Positions 35,091 to 44,216 are shown, numbered from the stretch's first letter. The stretch: 64,000 nucleotides of DNA from Daejeonella sp. JGW-45 (GCF_029360805.1 NZ_JARKNC010000006.1:64199-128198), one strand, 5' to 3'. Numbers and translations are program-made. The notes: generated by a model from the letters alone, not told the origin.

Positions 35091-36464
35091 ATGAAAAAAG
35101 AAAGCACCAATGCCCGCAGGGACTTTATTAAAAAGACAGTCTTCACTGCAGCAGGTTTAAGTATTGTCCCTGGCTTTGTACTCGGAACGGATGGTAGTAT
35201 CACCTCAATAACCGACCAGTTGTCGAGAGCTCTCGCCGGGCAGGATGGAATTAAGAAAATTGCATTCATTACACACATTTACAGAAATGCTGCCCATGCC
35301 GATGTTATCGGAACTAAATTATTTCTGGGTATCCCAACCGATGAAGGTATGGTAGCGCCACAGGTAAAAATTGCTTCAATATATATTGAACAAATTGGGG
35401 CAAACGATACGGGTGTCAGAATTGCAAAAATGAATAACGCACCGCTTTATTCTACAGTGGAGGAAGCATTAACCCTTGGTGGCGACAAACTTGCTGTAGA
35501 TGCTGTTGTGTATGTGGGAGAGCATGGAGAATATCCCTACAACAGGCTGGGCATGAAATTGTACCCACGTATGAATTACCTGGAAAGGATATTCAGAGTG
35601 TTTGACGCATCGAAAAAATCAGTACCTGTATTTACCGATAAAGCACTCTCTTACAGCTGGCTGGATAGCCGATGGATCTATGATCGTGCAAAGGAACTGA
35701 ATGTTCCGATGATGGCAGGTTCATCCTTACCATACTGCTGGAGAGATAAACCCTTGGAACATCCCCTTGGAGTTAAAATATCAGAAGCGGTAGCTATTGG
35801 TTATGCCTCACTGGATGCCTACGGTTTTCACGTAACTGAAATTCTGCAGTGTATGGTTGAGAGACGAGCCGGCGGGGAAACTGGCGTAAAAAGTGTCGAA
35901 GGCTTGAAGGGAGATGATGTTTGGAAAGCTATCGATTCAGGAAAGATTTCTCAAAAGCTGGTTGATGCAGCCTGCGACACCATACAGGGCAAGGCTACGG
36001 GTAATATGCGCGAGATTGTAACAACACCTTATGCTGTTATAGTTAATTATGCAGATGGCACTAAGGGTACAATCATGATGCTCGATAAATATGTCAATTC
36101 AGGTTGGGCTTATTCTGCAAAAACTTCAAAAGGAATCGTCGCAACTGAATTTGTACTTAGTGGCGGTCCAACTTATGCTCATTTTAGCTATCTAAGCCTG
36201 AATATTCAAAAGTTTATAGTTTCAGGTAAGCCCACTGCTCCTATAGAACGGAACTTGTTAACCAGTGGGATTATTGATATGGGAATCCGTTCTTTGAATG
36301 AAGGGGCGGTTAAAAAGACGCCTTTCCTGAACATCAAGTATAGCGCAGATGGTTATGAACCGATCAGACCTACCGCACCACGCCCAACCGGACAAAGCAT
36401 AGCTCCCTGGCACCCTAAGGAGTACGACTTTATGATTCCGGATAACTTTAAGAAAAAGGGATAA
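35091..36464 (+). CDS. Uncharacterised Tat-exported protein, copy 2
   Basis: Paralogue (457 aa) of the protein at 23262; function not recognised. It has a twin-arginine signal (RRDFIKK, residues 9-15, then TVFTAAGLSIVPGFVLG). Shared conserved blocks: HADVI, ALTLGGDKLAVDAVVYVGEHG, KLYPRMNYLERIF, KKSVPVFTDKALSYSW, MMAGSSLP, MVERRAGGETGVKSVEG. The C-terminus is longer than in copy 1 and Pro-rich (PTAPRPTGQSIAPW). Bracketing the amidohydrolase/PLP block with two copies suggests a role in the same periplasmic pathway. Any call as dehydrogenase or isomerase would be a guess. Confidence 0.75.
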   Translation: MKKESTNARRDFIKKTVFTAAGLSIVPGFVLGTDGSITSITDQLSRALAGQDGIKKIAFITHIYRNAAHADVIGTKLFLGIPTDEGMVAPQVKIASIYIEQIGANDTGVRIAKMNNAPLYSTVEEALTLGGDKLAVDAVVYVGEHGEYPYNRLGMKLYPRMNYLERIFRVFDASKKSVPVFTDKALSYSWLDSRWIYDRAKELNVPMMAGSSLPYCWRDKPLEHPLGVKISEAVAIGYASLDAYGFHVTEILQCMVERRAGGETGVKSVEGLKGDDVWKAIDSGKISQKLVDAACDTIQGKATGNMREIVTTPYAVIVNYADGTKGTIMMLDKYVNSGWAYSAKTSKGIVATEFVLSGGPTYAHFSYLSLNIQKFIVSGKPTAPIERNLLTSGIIDMGIRSLNEGAVKKTPFLNIKYSADGYEPIRPTAPRPTGQSIAPWHPKEYDFMIPDNFKKKG

Positions 36465-36563
36465 CTGGAGCAAATATTAATAGTTTACTTTTTCGCTAAG
36501 TGTTAGGTTTATGTAGTGTTTCTCTGAATGTATCCACACTTACATAATAATTTTTAGTTTAAT

Positions 36564-38351
36564 ATGAACATCCGTTCCGTTATTGCCAATAGAGGTTCTT
36601 TTGGCATGAAATCATACATCCTGGTCGTTTTGGCTTTTCTTATCACAATAGGATTTGTAGAGTCGCGTGATCAGAAAGGACTGCCGGATAGTAGCTCAGA
36701 TAATGGCGGGCTGTTCCTCCCGGGAGGGTTCAATGCTGTTGTTGTAGCCGATTCTCTCGGACGGGCAAGACATCTTGCGGTTAATAAGAATGGAGATATT
36801 TATGTAAAGCTCAGAATTCCGGTTAATGGGAAAGGAAGCGTTGCGTTACGGGATACAGATAATGATGGCAGGGCAAATAAAATTGAATATTTCGGCGATT
36901 ACCCAGATGTCGGAAATTACGGCACCGCCATGAGGATACACAATGGCTACCTTTATTTTACTACTGCAGCAGAGGTTTATCGTATAAAGCTTAGCCCGGG
37001 AAAATTAATTCCTGAGGGCAAATCAGAATTACTTCTTACTGATGATTACCTGAATGATATCCATGGATATTCTCATATTGCTAAGCCTCTTGCCTTCGAT
37101 AATAAGGGAAATATGTATGTACCTTTTGGGTCGCCAGGAGACGTATGCCAATTAAAGAATAAGCAACCGGGCTCCCCGGGACATGATCCTTGCCCTGAGC
37201 TTAAAGAACACGCCGGTATCTGGAAATTTAGTGATAGCAAGCTCAATCAGACCCTGAAAGATGGTACCAGATATGCAACCGGCATCAGAAGTGCTGTAGC
37301 AATGGATTGGAATAAATCTGATAATACTTTATATGTTCTTCAGCACGGTAGAGATGGTTTGAACAGAGGATGGCCAGATATTTATAACCCATGGCAGAGT
37401 GCTTTACTTCCCTCAGAAGAATTTTTTAAGGTTCCTGAAGGAACTGATGGTGGATGGCCATATTATTATTATGATTATATGCAGGGTAAGAAACTTCTTA
37501 ATCCTGAATATGGTGGTGATGGAGTCAAAGAAGGGAACGCTAAACAGGTGGCGCAGCCTTTAGTTGGGTTCCCGGGTCATTTTGCGCCTAATGACCTCTT
37601 CTTTTATACAGGAGATCAATTTCCTGAACGCTACAAGAATGGTGCTTTTATAGCGTTTCACGGCTCCACAATCCGGGCACCTTATCCGCAAGGTGGCTAT
37701 ATAATAGGTTTTGTCCCGTTTAAGAATGGAGCTCCTTCCGGCGATTGGGAGGTTTTTGCAGATGGGTTTCCTGTGGTTGATACAATTGTGAATACCAGTG
37801 ATGCGGTTTATCGTCCGATGGGTATTGCTATGGGCCCTGATGGTTCTCTGTATTTATCTGAAAGTGAAAAAGGCAAAATATGGAGGGTAATGTATAAAGG
37901 AGATAAGAAAAAATTCAGTAATCAGGATTTGGTTGAAATGCAAAAAAGAAAGGAAACTCAACCCCATATTAAAACCCCCGATATTATAAAGGACAACCTT
38001 AACCGAGGTCAAATATTAGCCGGCGAAAAGCTCTATGCAGCCTATTGTGGTACCTGCCATCAGGGTAATGGCAGGGGAGATGGAACACGTTTCCCTCCTC
38101 TTGAGAAATCAGAATGGGTAAGAGGTGATAAAAGAAAATTGATCAGTATTGTATTGAACGGTCTTTCAGGACCTATCACTGTCAATGGTGTCGGGTACAA
38201 TGAGACAATGCCACCGCATAACTATTTAAAGGATGATCAGATTGCTCAGATTTTAACCTATGTCAGAGCAAATTTCAAAAACAACGCGAATGCAGTTTCA
38301 GCAGCTGAGGTTAGCAGAGAACGTAAATCAGGAACAAATTCGGGGAATTAA
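36564..38351 (+). CDS. Exported sorbosone/aldose dehydrogenase-like beta-propeller fused to cytochrome c, copy 1
   Basis: Periplasmic redox protein of 595 aa. An N-terminal signal/anchor (MKSYILVVLAFLITIGF; start ATG 36564, or 36606 if shorter) is followed by a six-bladed propeller of the L-sorbosone/pyranose dehydrogenase type (about 50-445; RARHLAVNKNGDIYVKL, SHIAKPLAFDNKGNMYVPFG, YATGIRSAVAMDWN, MGIAMGPDGSLYLSE) and a C-terminal cytochrome c with CGTCH at 495-499 and a Met549 ligand in ETMPP. Related propellers use PQQ. The haem would pass electrons to the respiratory chain. A CBM9-like gene follows after 3 bp. Confidence 0.87.
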   Translation: MNIRSVIANRGSFGMKSYILVVLAFLITIGFVESRDQKGLPDSSSDNGGLFLPGGFNAVVVADSLGRARHLAVNKNGDIYVKLRIPVNGKGSVALRDTDNDGRANKIEYFGDYPDVGNYGTAMRIHNGYLYFTTAAEVYRIKLSPGKLIPEGKSELLLTDDYLNDIHGYSHIAKPLAFDNKGNMYVPFGSPGDVCQLKNKQPGSPGHDPCPELKEHAGIWKFSDSKLNQTLKDGTRYATGIRSAVAMDWNKSDNTLYVLQHGRDGLNRGWPDIYNPWQSALLPSEEFFKVPEGTDGGWPYYYYDYMQGKKLLNPEYGGDGVKEGNAKQVAQPLVGFPGHFAPNDLFFYTGDQFPERYKNGAFIAFHGSTIRAPYPQGGYIIGFVPFKNGAPSGDWEVFADGFPVVDTIVNTSDAVYRPMGIAMGPDGSLYLSESEKGKIWRVMYKGDKKKFSNQDLVEMQKRKETQPHIKTPDIIKDNLNRGQILAGEKLYAAYCGTCHQGNGRGDGTRFPPLEKSEWVRGDKRKLISIVLNGLSGPITVNGVGYNETMPPHNYLKDDQIAQILTYVRANFKNNANAVSAAEVSRERKSGTNSGN

Positions 38352-38354
38352 CAC

Positions 38355-39131
38355 ATGAATTATTTAAACTATTTACTTATCCTTTTTTTGCCTCTGTTTC
38401 ACTCAGGCTCTGGACTAAAGCAAGGCAAACTGGATCGCGGCTTAGTTCTGAACGAGCAAAAACCGGAAGAATCCGTTTATAAAGTGGTAAAATTAAAGAA
38501 GCCAATTAAGATGGATGCAAATTGGAATAAGCCCCAATGGAAGAAGATCGAAGCCATCAACATTGACAAATACATGGGCAAAATACCTGGATTTAGACCT
38601 GAGGTACAAGCGAAAATGATGTACGATGATGATAACGTTTATGTTATCTTTCGAGTTAAGGATCGGTTTGTCCGCAGTGTGGTTCAGGAATATAATGGAA
38701 ACGTATCAGGCGATTCCTGTGTGGAATTCTTTTTTTCTCCGGATGCCAGTATTCCGCTGAAATACTTCAACCTCGAGGTTAATGCCGGCGGTACTCCTCT
38801 TATTTTTTATGTTGAGAAGCCGTGGACGGGTTTTGTGAAGCTAAAGACAGACGAAATTAAACAAATAGAAATCGCTCATTCTTTACCTTCAAAGATTGAC
38901 CCGGAAATTAAAGAGCCGGTAACCTGGACCATAGAATACAGGGTTCCGCTAGCGATGCTTAAGAGGTATTCCAATGTGAGTGATCCTGCTCCGGGAGTAA
39001 CCTGGAAGGCTAACTTTTACAAAACAGGGAGTTTGACTTCCAACCCGAATTGGATAACATGGGCTTATGTAGATAAACCCCGGCCAGATTTTCACACTCC
39101 TCATTTTTTTGGGACACTAAAGTTTCAATAG
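38355..39131 (+). CDS. Exported CBM9-like carbohydrate-binding protein, copy 1
   Basis: Protein of 258 aa with a short signal peptide (LLILFLPLFHSGSG) and a single family-9-like carbohydrate-binding/DOMON-type beta-sandwich: KMDANWNKPQWKKIEAI, MMYDDDNVYVIFRVKDRFV, GDSCVEFFFSPD, YFNLEVNAGGT, WTIEYRVPL, WKANFYKTG. CBM9 modules of xylanases bind reducing ends of sugars, while related folds bind haem. It begins 3 bp after the dehydrogenase stop, so the two are translated together and probably work as a pair, for example presenting the sugar end to the oxidase. Confidence 0.85.
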   Translation: MNYLNYLLILFLPLFHSGSGLKQGKLDRGLVLNEQKPEESVYKVVKLKKPIKMDANWNKPQWKKIEAINIDKYMGKIPGFRPEVQAKMMYDDDNVYVIFRVKDRFVRSVVQEYNGNVSGDSCVEFFFSPDASIPLKYFNLEVNAGGTPLIFYVEKPWTGFVKLKTDEIKQIEIAHSLPSKIDPEIKEPVTWTIEYRVPLAMLKRYSNVSDPAPGVTWKANFYKTGSLTSNPNWITWAYVDKPRPDFHTPHFFGTLKFQ

Positions 39132-39260
39132 AAGAAATAAACTTTGTGCGGAGATTTTGAATTTGGTAACTAAGATATATTTCTTGACGGATCGAATCGA
39201 TTTATAGAATGACGATTATCAGATTGCTTTAAATAGCTATGCAAAAAATGAAATTTAATA

Positions 39261-39306
39261 AGGCCGGTATTTTTTTAATATATACTAGAAATAATACGCC
39301 GGTTAT
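39261..39306 (+). terminator. Hairpin between the two dehydrogenase/CBM9 units
   Basis: CCGGTATT and AATACGCCGG in this interval form an imperfect stem (2-nt bulge) around an AT-rich loop, in the 241-bp gap between the duplicated units. It could be a weak terminator for unit 1 or part of the leader of unit 2. The gap also must hold any promoter of unit 2, but no perfect box was found. Confidence 0.35.
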
Positions 39307-39372
39307 TTGGAAAATCAGGAAAAAGTAAGCAATATGCATCATATTTAAACTCTACTAACAAACTTCATAAAA

Positions 39373-41151
39373 ATGAAAATTAACTTAAAATATTTTTACA
39401 GGGTGGCTACTAAAACCAAGCTTTTTGTGCTAGCAGTTTTGACCTGTTTAATTACTCTTAGTTTCGTACGCTCTGGCGGGGTTGGCAAGCTGCCAGATCA
39501 ATCACCAAAAAATGGAGGATTGTTCCTTCCAGGTGGTTTTGAAGCAGTTGTAGTCGCTGATTCTGTAGGCAGGGCGAGGCATCTGGCTGTAAATTCGAAT
39601 GGCGATGTGTATGTGAAACTGAGAAACCCGATAAACAAAAAGGGAAGTATAGCCTTGCGCGACACGAATAAGGATGGGAAAGCGGATATCATTGAATTAT
39701 TTGGCGACTATCGTGATGAAGGGAACTATGGAACGGCAATGCGTATCCATAAGGGATATCTTTATTTTACTACCGCGGGCGAGGTTTATCGCACAAAACT
39801 TACGCCGGGTAAGTTAATTCCGGAAGGCAAAACAGAACTACTTTTAACAGATGATTACAAGAATGCTAAGTACGGGTCATCGCATATTGCGAAGCCATTG
39901 GCATTTGACGATGAAGGAAATATGTATGTGCCTTTCGGTTCGCCGAGTGATGTTTGCGGGATAAAAGATCGTCAGCCAGGTTCCCTTGGCCAGGATCCCT
40001 GTCCGGAATTACAAGACCATGCAGGTATATGGAAATTCAGTGACAGCAAGCCAAACCAGACACAAAAGGATGGAGTTAGGTATGCTACCGGAATTCGCAG
40101 CGTAGTAGCTATGGAGTGGAATAAAAAAGAAAAAGCATTATATGCAGTACAGCATGGAAGGGATGACTTTGTCCGCCAATTCCCAGACTTTTATAATCCA
40201 TGGCAAAGTGCATTACTGCCAGCGGAGGAATTCTTCAAGGTAACTGAGGGTTCCGACGGCGGCTGGCCGTATGCATACTATGATTACATGCAGGGCAAAA
40301 AGCTGTTGAATCCGGAATATGGCGGAGATGGAAAGAAGGTGCCAACCAAGAAATACATGGATCCTCTTGTAGGTTTTCCTGGCCACTTCGCACCAAACGA
40401 TTTATTCTTCTATACCGGAAACCAATTTCCTGATCGTTACAAGGACGGCGCTTTTGTTGCCTTTCACGGGTCTACTATTCGCTCACCTTACCCACAGGGA
40501 GGATATTTTATTGGCTTCGTACCGATGAAGAACGGTTTGCCATCCGGCGACTGGGAGGTATTCGCCGATGGATTCCCTGTAGTTGATACCATCATTAATA
40601 CCAGTAATGCGTTATACCGGCCAATGGGTATTGCTATGGGGCCTGATGGATCCCTGTACTTCTCTGAAAGTGAAAAAGGCAAGATCTGGCGGGTAATGTA
40701 TAAAGGGGATAAAAAGAAATTCAGCGCAGCGGACCTGACAGCAATGCAAAAGCGGAAGGAAACCCAGCCGCATATTAAGACACCTGATATCATTAAAGAC
40801 AATGTAAATACAGCCAAAATTGCTGCTGGTGCGAAGCTTTATAATACCTATTGTGCATCCTGCCACCAAGTTGATGGAAAAGGGGATGGTACCCGGTTCC
40901 CCCCACTCGAGAACTCAGAATGGGTTAAGGGTGATCGCAGGCGCCTAATCAGTATTGTTCTAAATGGACTTAGTGGTCCGATAACAGTAAACGGCGTAGG
41001 GTACAACGAAGTTATGCCGCCGGCCAATTATCTTAGTGATGACCAGATCGCTTTGATCCTGACCTATGTCAGAGCTAACTTCAAAAACAATCTTACCGGT
41101 GTCCTGCCACAGGAGGTTGCCAGAATGCGTGCGATGCCAAAAACTCCGTAA
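39373..41151 (+). CDS. Exported sorbosone/aldose dehydrogenase-like beta-propeller fused to cytochrome c, copy 2
   Basis: Tandem paralogue (592 aa) of the protein at 36564, alignable over its whole length with few gaps. Signal/anchor: TKLFVLAVLTCLITLSFV. The propeller has the same landmarks (RARHLAVNSNGDVYVKL, SHIAKPLAFDDEGNMYVPFG, NDLFFYTGNQFP) and the cytochrome c domain has CASCH at 494-498 and a VMPP Met ligand. The clearest difference is near residues 320-330 (KKVPTKKYMD versus VKEGNAKQVAQ). The copies may differ in sugar preference, or one may be an expression backup. Downstream gene starts 3 bp after its stop. Confidence 0.87.
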   Translation: MKINLKYFYRVATKTKLFVLAVLTCLITLSFVRSGGVGKLPDQSPKNGGLFLPGGFEAVVVADSVGRARHLAVNSNGDVYVKLRNPINKKGSIALRDTNKDGKADIIELFGDYRDEGNYGTAMRIHKGYLYFTTAGEVYRTKLTPGKLIPEGKTELLLTDDYKNAKYGSSHIAKPLAFDDEGNMYVPFGSPSDVCGIKDRQPGSLGQDPCPELQDHAGIWKFSDSKPNQTQKDGVRYATGIRSVVAMEWNKKEKALYAVQHGRDDFVRQFPDFYNPWQSALLPAEEFFKVTEGSDGGWPYAYYDYMQGKKLLNPEYGGDGKKVPTKKYMDPLVGFPGHFAPNDLFFYTGNQFPDRYKDGAFVAFHGSTIRSPYPQGGYFIGFVPMKNGLPSGDWEVFADGFPVVDTIINTSNALYRPMGIAMGPDGSLYFSESEKGKIWRVMYKGDKKKFSAADLTAMQKRKETQPHIKTPDIIKDNVNTAKIAAGAKLYNTYCASCHQVDGKGDGTRFPPLENSEWVKGDRRRLISIVLNGLSGPITVNGVGYNEVMPPANYLSDDQIALILTYVRANFKNNLTGVLPQEVARMRAMPKTP

Positions 41152-41154
41152 AAG

Positions 41155-41922
41155 ATGAATATTATTAATTATCTGTTAGTAATTATCCTGCCAGTATTTT
41201 ATGCTGGTGGGATGGTTACCAATTCTAAAAGTAAAGCAGTTACAATGGAAGTAAATGAAGCCCCGGTTTATAAAGTCGAAAGGCTCAAGAAGAAACTTAA
41301 GATCGACGGGGATTGGAATAAGGCACAATGGAAAAAAATTGAACCTATTCGTATCACTAATTACATGGGTAAAATACCTCCATTCCAACCTGAAGTACAG
41401 TCAAAAATGATGTACGATGATACGCACGTATATGTCATCTTTCAGGTCAAGGACCGTTTTGTAAAAAGCGTTGTCACTGAATACAACGGAAACGTGTCTG
41501 GTGATTCCTGCGTTGAGTTCTTTTTCTCGCCTGATGAGCAGTTCCCTCTGAAATATTTTAATCTTGAGATAAATGCCGGGGGTACGCCGCTCATGTTCTA
41601 CATCGAAAAGCCAATGACAGAATTAATAAAGCTGCCTGGTGACGACTTGAAACAAATTGAAATTGCGCACTCTTTACCTAAAACTGTTGACCCTGAAATT
41701 GCCGAGCCGGTAACCTGGACTATTGAATACAGTATACCGCTTTCCCTCTTAAGTAAGTACTCTAATCTTACCCGCCCTGCTAAAGGCGTAAACTGGAAAG
41801 CGAATTTTTATAAAACGGGCAGCAGGACTTCCAATCCTAATTATATTACCTGGGCTGTAGTGGATAACCCAAGGCCTAATTTTCATTTACCTCAGTTCTT
41901 CGGAACAATACAATTTCAGTAA
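41155..41922 (+). CDS. Exported CBM9-like carbohydrate-binding protein, copy 2
   Basis: Tandem paralogue (255 aa) of the protein at 38355, with a hydrophobic signal (YLLVIILPVFYAGG) and the same beta-sandwich blocks (KIDGDWNKAQWKKIEPI, MMYDDTHVYVIFQVKDRFV, GDSCVEFFFSPDEQ, WTIEYSIPL, WKANFYKTGS). The stop-to-start spacing to its dehydrogenase is identical to unit 1 (3 bp), showing that the two-gene unit was duplicated as a whole. Ligand unknown; a sugar or sugar acid is likely from the family. Confidence 0.85.
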   Translation: MNIINYLLVIILPVFYAGGMVTNSKSKAVTMEVNEAPVYKVERLKKKLKIDGDWNKAQWKKIEPIRITNYMGKIPPFQPEVQSKMMYDDTHVYVIFQVKDRFVKSVVTEYNGNVSGDSCVEFFFSPDEQFPLKYFNLEINAGGTPLMFYIEKPMTELIKLPGDDLKQIEIAHSLPKTVDPEIAEPVTWTIEYSIPLSLLSKYSNLTRPAKGVNWKANFYKTGSRTSNPNYITWAVVDNPRPNFHLPQFFGTIQFQ

Positions 41923-41943
41923 AACAGCTGTATAGGATCTATT

Positions 41944-42879
41944 ATGGAACGGCTAACGGTTATTGGTTCTGGCACCATGGGTCACACTATAACCCTGAAT
42001 GCTGCATGGGCCGGTATTCCGGTCAATATGTACGGACTGACCGAGAGTGATTGTGCGGCGGGTATCGATGGAATCCGCAGGAAACTCGAGGTTCTTGTAA
42101 GCAATGAGCTTATAGATGCTTCTGAAGTTGGCGGGATCATCGGACGAATACGGCCTTTGAGTTCACTGAAAGATGCTGTCAAAAAAGCGGATTTTATTAT
42201 CGAGTGCGTCCCTGAGGATATCGCTCTTAAAAACAATTTATTCCGCCAGTTAGATCTTGAATGTGGACCTGGTGTAATTCTGGCAAGCAATACGTCCGGC
42301 TTACAGCTTTCTGATATTGCAAGAGGTACACGCTATCCCGAGCGTATCTTAATTACACATTTCTGGAACCCGGCTCATCTTGTGCCCCTGGTGGAGGTGC
42401 TAAGAATGCCGGTAACAAGAGAGGAGGTGTTTTCGCGAACAATGGCTTTGCTCAAACTTATGGACAAGAGGGCAATAGAAGTCAGAAAAGAAGTTCCGGG
42501 ACTGGTTGGAAACCGTTTGCAGTTTGCACTTTTCCGCGAAGCTCAGCATCTGCTTGATCAGGGTGTTGCTACCAAAGAAGATATCGATGCTGCTGTGACC
42601 TTCGGTATAGGCAGAAGACTGTCTGTAACCGGTCCCCTGTTATCCGCGGACATGGGAGGACTGGATGTTTTTGATTCTGTATCAAATAATCTTTTCAAAT
42701 ATATAAGTAAGGCCGAACAATCTTACCCAGAACTGCAGAAGCTCGTTTCTGAAAAAAAATACGGAAGTAAAAACGGCCAGGGTTACTACGAATGGGATGA
42801 GCAATTTTCTGCCAGGATGAATGAGTTGAGAGAGCAGGAACTTATCCGTTTGAAAAAGGCCGACCAATTGACTAAATAA
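41944..42879 (+). CDS. 3-hydroxyacyl-CoA dehydrogenase family protein
   Basis: Cytosolic NAD-dependent dehydrogenase of 311 aa. It has the Rossmann motif GSGTMG (residues 8-13), IIECVPEDIALKNNLF, SNTSGLQLSDIA, the catalytic His in THFWNPAHLVPLVEV, and VPGLVGNRLQ at the start of the C-terminal domain. The single-domain length fits stand-alone enzymes of the group, which oxidise 3-hydroxybutyryl-CoA but also non-CoA 3-hydroxy acids such as L-carnitine and L-gulonate. In this setting a 3-hydroxy acid substrate is as likely as a CoA ester. It starts 21 bp after the CBM9-like gene and precedes the aminotransferase-like gene by 32 bp. Confidence 0.88.
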   Translation: MERLTVIGSGTMGHTITLNAAWAGIPVNMYGLTESDCAAGIDGIRRKLEVLVSNELIDASEVGGIIGRIRPLSSLKDAVKKADFIIECVPEDIALKNNLFRQLDLECGPGVILASNTSGLQLSDIARGTRYPERILITHFWNPAHLVPLVEVLRMPVTREEVFSRTMALLKLMDKRAIEVRKEVPGLVGNRLQFALFREAQHLLDQGVATKEDIDAAVTFGIGRRLSVTGPLLSADMGGLDVFDSVSNNLFKYISKAEQSYPELQKLVSEKKYGSKNGQGYYEWDEQFSARMNELREQELIRLKKADQLTK

Positions 42880-42911
42880 AAAACTTAAGAAATAACCTAA
42901 ACATTGCATTC

Positions 42912-44216
42912 ATGGAACAAACCAGCTACTCAAAATCTGCAGAATTACTTTCAAGAGCCAAAAAAGTCCTCGCAGGCGGCGTATCCTCCGAATTCCGGAA
43001 ATATAATCATCCGCACGCCATATTTTATACCCACGGAAAAGGGAGCAGGGTGTTCGACGTTGACGGCAACGTTTATCTCGATTTTACATTAAGTCAGGGT
43101 CCGCTGATTTTAGGTCATTCGCATCCGCATGTTTTAAAATCTGTTAATGAATATTCGGAAGAAGGGCAATTGTTTGCCGGTCAGCATATCAGAGAGATTG
43201 AGCTGGCTGAAACGCTGAACCGTATTATCCCTTCGGCGGAGCTTATGCGTTTTTGCCTGGACGGCTCCGAAGCTGTGCAAACTGCTTTCCGTGTAGCACG
43301 GGCTAAAACGGGAAAGCAGAAATTTTTGCGTTTTGAAGGTCACTATCACGGGTGGCTGGATAATGTTGCTTGGGGGATTTCCGCACCATCGGCAGATGCT
43401 TTAGGAAGCAGGGAAAATCCGAACGTCTATCCATGGACTGCCGGGTTGCCGGATCATGCAAGGGATGAGTTTATAATTCTGCCGTGGAACGACCTCGAGT
43501 TAGTGAAAAGTACCTTGGCGAAACATTCGGGTGAGATCGCTGCGATTATTACGGAGCCAATAATGTGCAATAGTGGTTGTGTGCTACCTGAAGAAGGCTT
43601 TTTACAGGGCTTAAGAGAGCTTTGCGATCAGTACGGAATAGCTTTGATCTTCGATGAAGTAATTACAGGATTCAGGATGAGCCTCGGAGGTTCTCAGGTT
43701 TACTTCGGTATTACCCCGGACATGTCGATTTATGCAAAAGCTATGGGTAGTGGCTATCCGATCAGTGCTATAGTGGGAAAAAGAGAGTGGATCGGTTTAA
43801 TCGAGGATGCAAAGGTTATTCATGCCGGTACCATGAATTCCAGTAACCCGACTATTGCTGCAGCTTTGGCAACTATAGAGGTGCTGGAAAAGGAAAACCC
43901 TTATGAGCGTATGTTCCGCCTTGGAAATAAGCTGATGGACGGGCTTAGGAAGGCTGCCGCAGAAAATAATATCAACTTGCTGGTTCAAGGCCCGGGACCA
44001 ATGTTTAATGTAGCCTTCACTGACCTGAAAAAGGCTAAGGATTATCGTGATACCTTAAGCTTCGACAAAGCTAAGCTTGGTAAATTTATTGCTGCTATGC
44101 ACGATAGAAAAGTTAGGATTATCGGAAGGGGCTTATGGTATATCAGTGCCGCACATACTGACGAAGACATAGACCACGCGATAAAAATTTCAGCTGAAGT
44201 TATGGCGACTATGTAA
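42912..44216 (+). CDS. Class III aminotransferase, glutamate-1-semialdehyde aminomutase-like
   Basis: Cytosolic PLP enzyme of 434 aa. Visible landmarks: SRAKKVLAGGVSSEFR at the N-terminus, LGHSHPHV, FCLDGSEAVQTAFRVARA (phosphate-binding region), GHYHGW, IFDEVITGFRMSLGG (cofactor Asp), and the PLP Lys in YAKAMGSGYPISA. The sequence is GSAM-like but the gene is not near haem genes, and beta-amino acid aminotransferases share this signature. A catabolic aminotransferase acting on a pathway amine or amino acid is the likelier reading than HemL. Confidence 0.88.
   Translation: MEQTSYSKSAELLSRAKKVLAGGVSSEFRKYNHPHAIFYTHGKGSRVFDVDGNVYLDFTLSQGPLILGHSHPHVLKSVNEYSEEGQLFAGQHIREIELAETLNRIIPSAELMRFCLDGSEAVQTAFRVARAKTGKQKFLRFEGHYHGWLDNVAWGISAPSADALGSRENPNVYPWTAGLPDHARDEFIILPWNDLELVKSTLAKHSGEIAAIITEPIMCNSGCVLPEEGFLQGLRELCDQYGIALIFDEVITGFRMSLGGSQVYFGITPDMSIYAKAMGSGYPISAIVGKREWIGLIEDAKVIHAGTMNSSNPTIAAALATIEVLEKENPYERMFRLGNKLMDGLRKAAAENNINLLVQGPGPMFNVAFTDLKKAKDYRDTLSFDKAKLGKFIAAMHDRKVRIIGRGLWYISAAHTDEDIDHAIKISAEVMATM

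Noticed and set aside
42912-44216. HemL for haem biosynthesis
   Set aside because: The active-site signature is shared with catabolic class III enzymes, and no haem genes are nearby.
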